From the NCBI GenBank assembly GCA_031472005.1, contig PZJY01000005.1, forward strand, positions 1,798,001 to 1,862,000: a DNA stretch of 64,000 bases, written 5' to 3'. Both the position numbers and the translations under genes were made by a program. Shown in pieces: positions 47,301 through 58,689 of this stretch (position 1 is the stretch's first letter; each line of letters opens with the position of its first letter). This DNA is from Tetracladium setigerum. Taxonomy: Eukaryota > Ascomycota > Leotiomycetes > Helotiales. The notes beneath the pieces were generated by a model. That model was not told the origin of the DNA, ran no database searches, and saw only the letters and a list, made by a program, of their open reading frames with translations.

Positions 47301-48774
47301 GGCCGGAACACCCACAATCATGAGCAGAAGATCAAGTATTGACAGCTTCATGAACGACGGCCCCAATGCTCCCCATCCATTGCAAAACTCAATGATGGCA
47401 AACGATGGGCAACCACCGGATCAGTTCTTGCTCGGAAACGACTACAAACCCCCGACTGGTCTGCGATTGTTCATGCAATATCGCATTGGCACATGGCCAG
47501 TGTACAGTTTCCTGCTTGCCTTTGGTCAAATTATTGCCGCCAACAGTTACCAAATCACCCTTTTGAGTGGCACTGTTGGTCAAACCGCCTCTCGTTTGTA
47601 TGTTACTGCATCGATCTATCTCGTCTTCTCTGTTGTGTGGTGGAACGTCTTCATTTTCATGAAGTCCATCTACGTCCTCTCGATCCCCTTCGTCTTCTAC
47701 GGCCTGGCCTTCTTCTTGCTAGGCATGGCACCATTCATCTCTGGCGAAGTCGGACGTGAATGGATTCAAAACGTGGCCACGGGAGTGTACGCTATGGCCG
47801 CTGCCTCGGGTTCCATCTTCTTCGCTCTGAATTTCGGTGACGAGGGTGGTGCACCCATCAAGGACTGGGCATATCGAGCTTGTATGATCCAAGGTTCGCA
47901 ACAAGTCTACGTCGTTGCACTTTGGTTCTGGGGTGACTACCTCAACCGCAGGCAAATGGATGGCAGAGGAGAGGCAAAATTCAACTCCGGCAATGTCATG
48001 ATGACTGCCGTCACTGTTCCTGTAGCCATTCTCTTGTGGTCAGTTGGCATGATCCTGTTCACTGGTCTGCCCAACTACTATCGACAAACACCCGGCAAGG
48101 TTCCTTCCTTCTACAAGTCCCTGTTCCGCCGCAAGGTCATTCTCTGGTTCTTCGTTACCGTTATCATCCAGAACTTCTTCCTCTCCTCCTTGTATGGTCG
48201 CAACTGGCTTTACCTCTTCTCTTCTAACCACGCTCCAACCTGGCAAATCATCCTGCTCATCGTCTTCTTCTTTGGATTCGTCTGGGCAGGATTCTTGTGG
48301 TTCTTTGGGTGGTTGTCAAAGGATCACTCCTGGATTATCCCGATTTTTGCAATTGGTCTTGGAGCTCCTCGATGGTGTCAAATGCTTTGGTCCTGCACTC
48401 CAATGGGATCATACATCCCATGGGTCCACTCCCACGTCGCTTCGGCTTTGATCTCGCGTGCTTTGTGGCTCTGGCTCGGAACACTCGACGCGATCCAAGG
48501 TGTGGGTTTCGGAATGTTGCTTCTGCAAACTTTGACCCGTTTCCACATTGCGTTTACACTCATCGCAGCCCAAGTTATCGGTTCCGTTGTCACTATGTGC
48601 GCGCGTGCCTTTGCACCCAACAACACTGGACCTGGTGACGTATTCCCAGATTTCACCGTGGGAATCTCTCCTGGAATCACCAAGCCGTGGTTCTGGATCG
48701 GCTTAATCGCTCAACTCGCAATCTGTGGTGGCTTCTTCACCTTCTTCAGAAAGGAGCAGTTGAGCAAGCCTTAG
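41335..48774 (+). CDS. ags: Cell wall alpha-1,3-glucan synthase, with two apparent 1-nt deletions
   Basis: Three exons (41335-41487, 41542-44395, 44446-48774) sum to 7336 coding bases; two more bases give exactly 2445 residues, the normal size. Order: signal peptide (1-21); extracellular GH13-like domain (DIDGIRIDKAL, SGEITGGNT); a membrane helix (MLILMFITPIITGALSIWLF); a cytoplasmic GT5 synthase domain (KIKIGGLGVMAQLMGKNLGH for the K-x-G-G-L ADP/UDP-sugar site, later DEPFGLVAVEFGRKG); a Ser/Pro-rich linker; and a multi-helix C-terminal part thought to export or modify the chain. The enzyme makes alpha-1,3-glucan at the plasma membrane. The conserved frame breaks twice inside the GT5 domain: after RFP near 45337 (DLYHINDYHGAV is in the next frame) and after YPIFW near 45661 (GLSKIGKL is in the next frame). 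Each is repaired by one base in a C or G run. No other stop is present. Confidence 0.95.
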
Positions 48775-50897
48775 ATGAGAGGAAGAAAGATTGGAAGTTG
48801 GACGAAAGTAATGACGAGAGCTCCGTCGAGTCCCTCCATTGTTTTGGCATTGATTGGCGGGCATTTTGGGTACCATGTTGCGCGAGGAGTTGATTGAGTA
48901 TATAATGATATGACATCCTGAACTATTTCCTTTTTTTCCATACGCTTTGTTGTCTTATCCATTTGTTAGAACAGATTTTTATCGGGCATGGCTGGAACGT
49001 TGGAAACGTTGAGCCACACACTCTCATGTATCAAATCATGTGTCCAGCAAGATCCTCAAGAAGATCACCCCTGCTGTGTCCGTATATATAGAAAAGTGCG
49101 TGTTTTTTTTTTGTTTAAAAATTTAGATGGGGGGAATTGTTGTCTCTGACTGGCCTGCTTACTTCTACTTTGGGTTGTCTTTTTTTGGTTATTGTAAAGA
49201 AAGATGAAGTGAAGGACCAAAGCTCCAGAGAGATGTGTCTTTCGTAATTCTAATTTGAGTACATATCAATGAAGAACTATATTAAAAATTTCTCCCTGGC
49301 CTTTTTTTCTGACTCGGATTGATTTGATTTTTAAAAAGTCTGATAGTGTGACAGGTCCGTCCGTTGCACTCCTGTAGTATCGTGTAATCTTATGAACACC
49401 TGTCTCAGTGCCGACTTGCTGACTTTTAGGGTTTTCGGTTTTTAGTATTTCGAGCTCTAAGGTTTCGAGGTTTGAAGGTTTTAGCTTCTTTATTTATTTA
49501 TTAATAAGTGGCTTTTAAAATATTGTTTAATAACACGTACATAATAAGTATAGAGCTAAAACTTGGATAGAGCTAAAGGTCGAAAAGTCGACGACAAGAC
49601 AATAGTGCGAGAAGAGCGCTAAACAAAATCAATTCCAGCGATGGTCCCAGAATCTACTCCAAGAGAACTCCTAGCCATTACATATTCTAATAGGGTAATC
49701 TACGAGACGGCAAGGAAGACGCCTGTTTGGTGTCCTTGTCACGTGATTGCCCTGCGGCACACATCTTCTCAGATCCCAGCTTTGTTTTCAGTATTCCTTC
49801 TCCCTGCTCTACCTAAGTTTTCCCAAGAAGACTCCCATTCTTTCAAGGCCATAGATATTCTCATATGCTGCATTTGTAGTCCAACGACAATTCGTTCACA
49901 CCGTTCGTCAGTTTGAAGATAGGCCTGGAGGTTTGTTGGCCCAGGCTCGATTTTCGTTCGATTTTCAGTAGTCAGTGGTTGCGAAGTCGACAGATTTGAT
50001 CTATAGAGGGTTTTACTGTCAATTTAATCTTTGAAAACCAATGTTGGCTCACTTACTTTTGGTCCAGTGTGCCAGACATCTCGCAATTTATATAATATTC
50101 TGTTTGTTATATGTCTGTTCATTTTTGTCAGTGATTGAATAGACTGAAATGAAAGAGTGAGTTCGTACAAGCTAAATTAAACCCTTTGTACAGCCTACGT
50201 AGGGAAGAAACGGGGCTCCTGTAACTAGTTGAAAATGCCAACAAAAATTGTTTTCAAGATCGACTTAGATTTGAGTTATTTAGTTCTTATAGTACGATTC
50301 ACTGGATTAAGATGGGTCTTTTCCTTGGACGAGTGTTCAAGACTGGCTCTATACCCATGAAGTGCAGAAAGTATTCTGCCGTTCGCAGACGTCCAAAAAG
50401 TAATAATAAGACACGGAAAAGAGCGTAGGCTCCTCTGGCTTATTTCCGAACATCTCAGAAAGAGCAAAGTCTGAACAGGGAGTAATAGGGAGTAAGTGTA
50501 TCCTGTTTTTTGAAATCTTGAGGACTCAGGGTTGGAAGGAGTGGAAGATATCGCATATCACGCGCTAAACGTGACTAAAATTGTCATGGAAAACCCCACC
50601 CCCACACCCCCAACTTTTTGCACTTCCAGGGGTCTTGATGGTTTTGACAAGGAACATCTCAACTTCGAAAATGAATGATGAGGCTCGCAGCCTGCGAGAC
50701 AACTGTACTGTAGCAATCTGATGATCAAAAACCATCCCATCTTTCATATCATCTGCGAAGATGCATGCCACCGACTTCCCTCGTACCTGAAGCGCGAGGA
50801 GCACCCAAATCTAAACGCCGTACCTGGTTGCGTAGAGCACACACACATATTGATACCCAAGGCTGCCGATGTCGTAACTCAACCAGCGCCGGCTACG
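48775..50897. other. Intergenic, partly AT-rich with short repeats
   Basis: The 3' flank of the glucan synthase, then an AT-rich block (49440-49620) with repeated TAGAGCTAAA and AGGTTT(T/C)-like words. A 91-codon frame at 49641-49916 has no resemblance to a known family. The ankyrin gene's upstream frame is open back to an ATG at 50721, but that ATG has a poor context. Confidence 0.45.
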
Positions 50898-53800
50898 ATG
50901 ACCTCGACAGTTGGGACCCGATCAATTGAAAATCAATCGATATTTAGCAATAGCTGCGAATCATACCTGTCAACGAACACAGAGTGGGCCTCTCAAGCTC
51001 CAATCAAGCTCGGCCATGGCTACAACAAGGCTCAAGTCAATGGCCAGGTCAATGGTCACGATATTCCTATCGGACAGATGGGCCGGCCACCCAACAAGTG
51101 GACATCTTCAAGCCTGCGCAAGTTGATTCGATTGTATCTGCTGACAGACTTGGAGCTGGTGGACATAATCGGTCGTCTTCGTACAAGTGACTTTAAACCA
51201 TGGTGGGTATAAGTACTCCCCCCATTTAGTACGTTGTTTAGTCTCCCCTTTTTAGTCCGCCTTTCAGATCTATTCTCAACGGTACAGGTAGCTAATCAAG
51301 AACATACAGCAAGCGCAGTGTCCAGGAGAAACTCAACCTACTCTTGCAACCCCAGCCAAACAAAATCCGGCCGAAAGGCGACACCAAGGCACTACGAAGG
51401 TTGCTTCTGGAATGCAAAGATCTCCAGAAAACCCGACAATTCCAATCAAAACAATTTCGACGTCGAAACAGAATTTCAACGGTGCACCATGGCGTTGCTG
51501 ATCAAGGAGGAGTGGGCAGTTTTGAGAAGGCTCCTCCTACGAATACATATCGCCCTATTCAAACGGACTCCTCCTATACTTCAAGTTCTCATGCTTTCTC
51601 CTCTGATTCCTTCGACTACGAGCCGGGTATGCTTGCCCCTGTGCATTCTACTGTTGAATTAGTGGAAGCTCCGGTCTTTTCTCTGTCCGAAGACAGAAAC
51701 GAAGGTTGCTACCCTCCCATGGCAACCATTCCTGGCATTCAGACTCACATGTTCTCCCCACTAAATTCAATGCCGTCGATCCTATCTTCTGACTGGGCCA
51801 TTCAAGATTGCAATTCACAGATAGGGTGCCCTAGCACTAGACTTGCGCAGGATAGTAGCGATTCGATATATGATTCGTTGACCATTTTAGATATCAGGGA
51901 AGATTCGGAATTCGACCGCACCTTCTTTCCTGACTTGGGATTTGACTCGGATTTTGGACCAAGGAGCGTTCCTTCATTCCCAGAGCCGGTCATCAGCTCC
52001 CCTGTATTCTCCTCGGCTGACGTGTCCCACCCATTGGTTCCGAGCAAATTTCTCATGGTGAATCCAACATACATGCAAGACAATTGCGACCCATACTGGG
52101 GAGCCGACTTCGATTCACCGACTCTCAAGGAGTTCGAAGTGCCGCCAATTCAGTTAGACGTGCTAAACTCGCCAATTGCCCCTCAAAACCAAGTTGAATG
52201 CTCGCAACCTCAAGACTCGTCCTCAGATGAGAATGTGATACCAGCCACGGAGAATCTACACACGTCCAAACATTCGCCTCCAAACTCCGACATTAGCATT
52301 TTGATGAGCAGCATGTCGCTCAGTTTACTATCCACTTCTCATGATGGGCGAGAATCTCGAATTTCTGGCAGTTATTCTACTATGCCTGACCTTGAGGTTC
52401 ATTCTCCAATTGTATTGCCCGGCTCGTTTCCTGACTATTGCTGGCAACAAATCATCAATCAGAATCAACTGAGTAGATGTGATCAATCATATGGACCGCA
52501 GAAGTGCGATTACCAAAGTTGTTTGAAAAATGTCCAGATGTGTCGAGTTCCAGACGTAGATCTCCTCTCAAGAATTGCTCAACGCAATATCCAGAAAGAC
52601 GACCTTCACGAAATAGATGTATTCGGAAACACCACAATACATCTTTCGGCTGCTATGTCCGCTCCACCAAGCTATTTGATTTCTCTTATCAAATTGGGAG
52701 CAGCCGTTAACGTTCTCAACAATGCCGGACAGACCTTCTTACATCTACTAAAACCAGAGGTCCTGAATAACCATTGTGACGACTTTTGCTACTTGCTTGA
52801 GCTTCTGAGAATTCATGGTTTTAACTTCCGCCAGCATGATCATCTTGGCCAGAGTCCTCTCCATTTGCTCATACGACCTTGGATCGATCAAGATATACTC
52901 CGCGAAATTATTACGACGCTTGGTTCCCTTCCCATATCTAGACACCTCTCGACCGCTCGAGATTCGTTCGGCTATACTGTCACTGGACAACTGAACCTCC
53001 ATGAAACCGAATCTGGACTTGAGTTGGACCAGGCAATCCTTTCTCTCTCTTGTGAGACCGAAAATGCCATATTTAACTCGAAAGGGTTTGGTATGCCAGG
53101 AACCCAGAGCAATATACCTGATAAAAAGGCCATCGAACAACAGTCAGCTCGTAACTATGAGAACCACCCACTTATTGAATCTGTGAACGACCTCTTTCTA
53201 TACGAACAACACGTTGATTACTGGAGGACGATAATCGCCGCCAAAGACTCACCTTGGTTTCAGGACTCTAATGGAAGGAATGGTCTTCACTGTCTCGCAG
53301 AAGCATCCCTCGTTACCCCAGAAAGGCCTCTCCCTGCAGCTCTTCTATACCGAATTGATGCAATGAAGGATATGGGAGATCCTGAGGGAGATAGCGACCG
53401 AGACTGCTTCGTCAAATGCTTACTGAACGTCGGGGTCGATCCAGATAACTACGATAACAACGGCAATACACCCTTCATGGCCTTTGTCACCCATCGCCGG
53501 GCAGCCGAAGATGATGTTGCCACCACCCGAATACTGAGCTCGTTAGTCGCCGCCGGAAGTGATATATCTCGACGTAACCGTCAAGGAGAAACCGCTCTGC
53601 ATCTGGCTGTGAAGTTGGGCCGAAGAGCCGCCACGAAATTCCTGCTTGCTTCCGGGGCGAACATCCACGCTCGCACGGCTTGCGGCCTGGGCATTCTCGA
53701 ACTTGGGCAAAATGCAGTTGCAGAGTGTAAGCAGGATGAGACCTTGTTTGCTCAGATCATGCTATGCATGTCCCTCGCCACTAGTTTTGGAGCCGTGGCC

Positions 53801-53959
53801 GAACCAACAATTTTGGATGAGTGGGGGTCTCCTGGATGGCAGATTATTCCCAAGGAGAGCAGTGAGCCGAAAGGTTTCAAACTCGTCAAGAAGTCTATTC
53901 TTGTGCGACTCAAAGGGCGAGGTCGCGGGAAAGCCTCGAAAAATCCGAAATATAAATAA
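50898..53959 (+). CDS. Clr5-domain ankyrin-repeat protein
   Basis: Exons 50898-51202 and 51310-53959, with a 107-nt intron (GTGGGT donor, GTAGCTAATC branch region, ACAG), give 984 residues. The start at 50898 has A at -3; an in-frame ATG at 50721 with C at -3 is the alternative. The intron splits a Cys codon so that KWTSSSLRKLIRLYLLTDL ... DFKP joins CKRSVQEKLNLLL, which is the helix-rich Clr5-type N-terminal domain of fungal proteins, a possible DNA-binding module. A long Ser/Pro/Asp-rich middle section follows. Ankyrin repeats occupy about residues 490-620 (FGNTTIHLSAAMSA, AGQTFLHLL, LGQSPLHLL) and 750-930 (GNTPFMAFV, QGETALHLAVKLGRRAATKFLLASGAN). Proteins of this kind are numerous in Pezizomycotina; their roles are mostly unknown, with regulation or non-self response suggested. 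No signal peptide. Confidence 0.82.
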
Positions 53960-55185
53960 TATGGAGAGTCATTTGTATTCATATCGCGGATTTTCTCCTA
54001 GGCGTAACTTGGTTCTTTGACGGCTTTCATTCATGTTAAGAGGCACTATTAGTGGGGCACGTATAGAAAATATCCATTTGATTTTAGTACTGTACCTCTA
54101 CTGAGATCGAAGTGAGTAAACTATGACGCTTGAATTCAAGTTTGATCTACCATCTCTGCTTTCAAACATAATTGAAAGCCCATCCTATGCAACCAGAGAT
54201 AAGGACTTTGCACTCTCGGCACCAGCATACCAATATCTTTAGTCTCCATCTATTGTAAACTTATTCAAGCAGCGGAAGAAACACTCCAAATCAACAACAC
54301 CTTTCCGTTCTCTCTCAAACCCTGAAAGTATGTAGTTGAGTATTCGGTACAGATTTATAACATTAGTTCTCATCTTCGCAAGGTGTGAGTGAAACTATCC
54401 TCTATCTCGTTTCTAAGTGAGGTGAGAAAAAGAATCGACTACTGTAATCATTTGAAGGGACGAAGCAATGAATTTTCTTAAAAACATCACAAGCAAAAGA
54501 GTGAAAAAGCATACCAAACTTTAGGGATTAACTTATTTTAGTTCATTCATTCATTCGTGACCCTACCCTTCGAAAGGGTTTCTTCACCGGATGGAATCAA
54601 GGCCAAAAGCTTCTCTGGTATTGATTTGCTTGCCTTGAATTCGATGCATGAGCTTGTTTAGGTGTGGGATGAGTGCCTTTTCAATCAAACTTGATGTCAA
54701 ATCGTCACTGGAAGAAGAAGATTTCATTGTACTGGGCGTCCGGGCCGTCCGGTTCAGAGGAATTTTTCACAAAATCACAGCAGATTTGGTATTGTTCTTT
54801 GAAGAGACAAAGACCAGCTTGGTCCCCAGACGAACTCTTGCCTCGTGATAAATTTCTACAACTTGGTAGAACAATCCAATGAAGAGAAATCGGATGTCGA
54901 GACACAGCGAAAAGTTTGCAGAGACAAAACGTAAAGTATAAATAAAACTGATCTTTTGGAATGAGCCTTGCTCAGTGTCTGCATAGCAGAAGAGAAGTGA
55001 AATTGGTATTTGTGAGAGAGCACTTGCTTTTAACAAAACACAAGCGCGGAGCATTGCTCAAAGAAAAGGGTGCGTGTCATCGAAAAGGAGAACTTCAGCA
55101 ATTTTTGTCAGCATTGATTAGTCTAGATATACACGTAGGTAGGAGTTTGCACCTTTTCAGCCCGGAGTCTATCATCGATCAGCGT
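53960..55185. other. Intergenic between converging genes
   Basis: Contains one GTACTGTAC word (54087-54095). Short frames on both strands are unrecognised. The final part is the 3' flank of the SNU66 gene. Confidence 0.5.
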
Positions 55186-57207
55186 TCAAGCCAACCTCAC
55201 ACCAGCTTGTCGTTGTTTCTTCGATTGCTGCACTGTGGCGTTGCTCATACCACCCATCTGACTTCCATCGAGTGTGCTCTGAGCCTCTCTCCTCTTCTCG
55301 TCCTCAATTTTCTTGAGTAGCTTCTCGGTCTTTTGCTTTCCACTTCCCTTTCCGTGGAATTGATGCGACAAGTGCTTGAATGCTTCCTTCTGGTTCAGGC
55401 TCCGACCGTGCTCATCATAATACTTGAGCTCCACATTTGGTTTGTAGGATTTGTTGAAATGTTCCGCCAGTTGACGGGATTCTTGCTGATCACGATAATT
55501 GTTCTGCGAGCGAGCGTAATCTTCCTTCTCACGAGCGGACATGCGATCTAACCTGCCTGTAGCACGATCGCGCTCTCGTTGTGCACGTGCCTTTTTCTCT
55601 GCTTCGGCTTCTTGTCGTTGTTTCTCGGCCAGGAATAGCTGCTTTCTTCTGAAGACTTCATTTAGATCGGTGGAATCATCAGTTTTCAGGATACCTCTGT
55701 CGCGTAGAAGTTTGAGAGTAGAGCCCATGCCCCTGTCGAGCGTTGCTTCTTGCTCTAAGCCGTTATCTATCTCAGCATTTGCAGATTCTTCCCTCTTCAA
55801 CCTCTCGGCACGGTCCTCTTCGTCTTCAATATTGGCATAGGATTGGGCCTGAGCCATGCTCACATCTTCGTCGTCATCAGAATCTACGTCCATAGAGGTT
55901 ATAGCCTCTGGTTGTCTTGACGCAGATCTTCGCTTCGTGCTAGCGGAGCTTGGTTTTTGTAGATTGGCGACAAACTCGGATGTCTCGTCAATGACCAAAC
56001 CACCCTCTGTCTCTTCAGCCTCGGGTAGTGCTGAAGTCTCGTCTCTCATCTGCAGAATGATTTCCTCTGGCCGTAACTTCTGTCGCTTCTTAAGAGCCGA
56101 TCGTCGCTGGGCAGCCAGCGAGGCCTGTAGATCATCGTCATCCACGAATGACATGTCTTCATACGTTCGCTTCTTTACGGTCACTGGTTGATCCACGTCC
56201 ATTCCCGTGTCTGCTGGTGCCTCCTCAACTTCTGCTGGGAAAATATCATCATCGTCCACAGCCTTTTGTCGCGTTGATCGAGATTTCTTGCTCTTTTTGG
56301 GCTTCTTCACTTTGATGGAGGAGATGTCTAGATAATCGGATTTCGGCTCGTCATCTTCTGATTGAGAGGTTAGAAAGTGGGCTGAATCTTGTACTATGTT
56401 TGACTTACTAAAGATATCAAGACTGAATGCTTTCGGCTTGATTTTCTGGACAATACCTCCTTGAGAAACCGCTTCGGTTGCGCTTCCCTTGCCGTCAAGA
56501 GTGAAACGCTTGCCTTGCTTCTTTCCATCTATCACCTCGTCGTAATGTGCCAGGATGCCCTGGGTTCCATCGTCGTCGTCATTGGGGTTGTATACTGGCT
56601 TCTTCTTCTTGCGCTCGAGTTGCTCCTTCAGTTTCTCCCTTTCTCGTAGATCCAAGTTCTCTAGTTCGTCACCTTCTTCCTCATTCTCGTCGATGGTGGT
56701 GTCCTTCAAGGTCAAGACTTGTTCCTCGCCTTCCTCAAAAGTATCGAACTCGTGACCAACCTTGACACCTGCGAGATCCTTTGCTGTGTATTCCTCTGCA
56801 GCTTCTGCTTCGGCAAGTTCCTTCTCGCGCTTTCTTGCCTTCTCAATCTCCTTCTGCCTCTTCTTTTGCTTGATCAACCAGCCCTTTGCATCATCATCGT
56901 CTCCATCTGCATCTCCTAAACCCTTGCCTTCAAGTACTGCGAATCGCTTTGCTGCATCGCGGGCTTTCTTGATAGCATCGTTTTTGGCGTCACGCTTCTT
57001 CTTCGCTGCTTCAGCTTCTTGGATCTTGCGGTAATTGTCGTAACTCTCGGCCTGCCTGGACTCGAGCGTGCTGCCTTCTTCTTCCGCCGCGGGTGTTGAG
57101 GAGGCTTCCTTGAAGATTGGACCGGTGGCGCCTGGGACTGGCAGTGGTTTCATACCCAGAGAGACCCGAATGCGATTCGTTTCTTCAATGGAGATAGCGT
57201 CGGCCAT
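55186..57207 (-). CDS. SNU66: U4/U6.U5 tri-snRNP protein Snu66 (SART1 family)
   Basis: Snu66/SART1 is a tri-snRNP component needed for spliceosome activation. The gene is read from ATG 57207 to TGA at 55186. Straight reading gives 673 residues, but 56358-56408 is almost certainly a 51-nt intron (GTAAGT, TTCTAAC, CAG): removal gives 656 residues and joins FSLDIF to KDDEPKSDY. It has no stop and a length divisible by three. Residues 5-21 (SIEETNRIRVSLGMKPL) match the HIND motif, the site bound by the ubiquitin-like protein Hub1, which ties Snu66 to alternative 5' splice-site use. The rest is the charged, Lys/Glu-rich SART1 body with the family blocks GIRGKGL-like VLEGKGLGD, ILAHYDEVIDGKK, LDRGMGSTLKLLRDRG and a C-terminal EAFKHLSHQFHGKGSGKQKTEK. 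The C-terminal block is the most conserved part of the family. It is nuclear. Confidence 0.94.
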   Translation of the reverse strand: MADAISIEETNRIRVSLGMKPLPVPGATGPIFKEASSTPAAEEEGSTLESRQAESYDNYRKIQEAEAAKKKRDAKNDAIKKARDAAKRFAVLEGKGLGDADGDDDDAKGWLIKQKKRQKEIEKARKREKELAEAEAAEEYTAKDLAGVKVGHEFDTFEEGEEQVLTLKDTTIDENEEEGDELENLDLREREKLKEQLERKKKKPVYNPNDDDDGTQGILAHYDEVIDGKKQGKRFTLDGKGSATEAVSQGGIVQKIKPKAFSLDIFSKSNIVQDSAHFLTSQSEDDEPKSDYLDISSIKVKKPKKSKKSRSTRQKAVDDDDIFPAEVEEAPADTGMDVDQPVTVKKRTYEDMSFVDDDDLQASLAAQRRSALKKRQKLRPEEIILQMRDETSALPEAEETEGGLVIDETSEFVANLQKPSSASTKRRSASRQPEAITSMDVDSDDDEDVSMAQAQSYANIEDEEDRAERLKREESANAEIDNGLEQEATLDRGMGSTLKLLRDRGILKTDDSTDLNEVFRRKQLFLAEKQRQEAEAEKKARAQRERDRATGRLDRMSAREKEDYARSQNNYRDQQESRQLAEHFNKSYKPNVELKYYDEHGRSLNQKEAFKHLSHQFHGKGSGKQKTEKLLKKIEDEKRREAQSTLDGSQMGGMSNATVQQSKKQRQAGVRLA

Positions 57208-58689
57208 GATTGAGGAGACGTGAGTGAACTGGGGGAGGGCAGGCTATAATGTTTTAGTTGAACCTGGTCAACTTCGTCGCCAGGCTGTGAGATCAAGAGT
57301 TAAGTCACGTGCAATAAGTCAGCATGCGCTAAACTAAAAGAGGCTAGAACCAATGGAGGAACCGGGGCAATATATTTATTTTCTCGCGGCTCAAATTCTT
57401 CTTCTTTTCTTCCTTTTTTACAACCACAGATTTGTGCCCAGTCTTCCCTTCAGCGCCTGCTCGCAGATCCGCTGTAAGGTTGAAGACTGCGGCAGTTCGG
57501 TCGTACCATGGAGCCACCCTTATTACTGGTGTCAATTTCCGATCGACAGATCTCAGAGTGATCGGTCCTTACGAAACCTGAGTTCGCTTTCATCGGCTTG
57601 AACTCGGTGGACGAGGTCCCGAAGGCGTCATATTCCACTTCTCTTTACCGATGGCCGTTGGCTTGTGAGGTTGGGGATAAACCATGACATGCCTACATTT
57701 CAATGGCGACACTGGGGTTTTGGCGGATGCTTCATTCAGCTGGCAGATGACTGCATGGATTTGATGGACGGAGTGATCATACGGGGAGGGGACGACGGCA
57801 TCTGCGAACAACATATATTTGGTGAACATGGAGGAATACAAGTTGGTCTTGGAAGAAGGAGGCCGATTAGTCTTTTCGTGCCATAAATGTTTCGAGTGCC
57901 TTGCTCGTCCTTTTTTTGAGGCTCACTTGAAGGTGATGAGGGAAACCCCCAATACCTTAACCAAAGCTAATTCGTTCTCATCGATTTTCTGTGGTTTGCG
58001 CTTGTGAGCCTAATAAGAATCGTATTGAGTTGCGCTCGACTTCGTGCCACTCGTTCGTGCCGAGTGCTACGAAGTAAAAAGTAAAGCCGTTTTTGCCTTG
58101 AAATTTGAAGAGACTTAACGCATTCTGATGCATTGTTTGCGATGTCTATTATGAGCTCAATAATAGTCACCTTTGCCCCTTAGCCTTGGAATCGGGCGAA
58201 GGTAGCTCCTGATTATCATCTCCTTGAGAGATCTTAAGCCAGGTGACAACTCCAGCACAGCACCTCAAAGATATCTAGGATTATTGGGCTCTCAGTAGAT
58301 TGCATTATACGGTCAAAATTTACATGGTAGGAGGTATTGAGGAGGATACACCCCAACTACCCGCAGAGAACCCTTTGCAAAAATCTCGATTTCATCGACC
58401 TACACTACTTTCTAAGGGTAAGCGTAGGTAGAAACGGGGAGATCTTGGGTATGTCTTGTCTCAGTTGTAGGCCAACACTAGAGGATTCTAGAGATTTCAA
58501 AGGGCTTTAAACTCCCTATGGATGATTTGTATTGTACCTGTGTCAAGAAAATCGTAGGGCTAAAAGCCCCTAGTAAAATACTAGAGTATGATAAGTCTTC
58601 CCTTCTTTTGCTATCATAATTTCATACAGGAAAACCCGTGATCGCACCATCATCCTCTTCCAAAAACCAACCAGCCCATGCGAATTCCC
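57208..58689. other. Intergenic with one copy of a diverged direct repeat
   Basis: Promoter of SNU66 at the left end. A stretch at about 57908-58150 is similar to one at about 61995-62110 (see the repeat entries). Small frames at 57665-57886 and 57819-58007 (the latter with a CHKCFEC motif) are too short and unsupported to call. Confidence 0.45.
57908..58150. repeat. Diverged direct repeat, copy 1
   Basis: Begins with GAGGCTCACTTGAAG near 57917 and ends with TGATGCATTGTTTGCGATGTCT near 58130, in the same order and direction as copy 2, on the other side of the glucoamylase gene. The spacing differs, so the copies have gained or lost bases. Confidence 0.5.

Noticed and set aside
57819..58007. 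Small frame with a CHKCFEC motif
   Set aside because: Only 62 codons, overlaps another frame, overlaps the diverged repeat, and has no second Cys pair for a zinc site.
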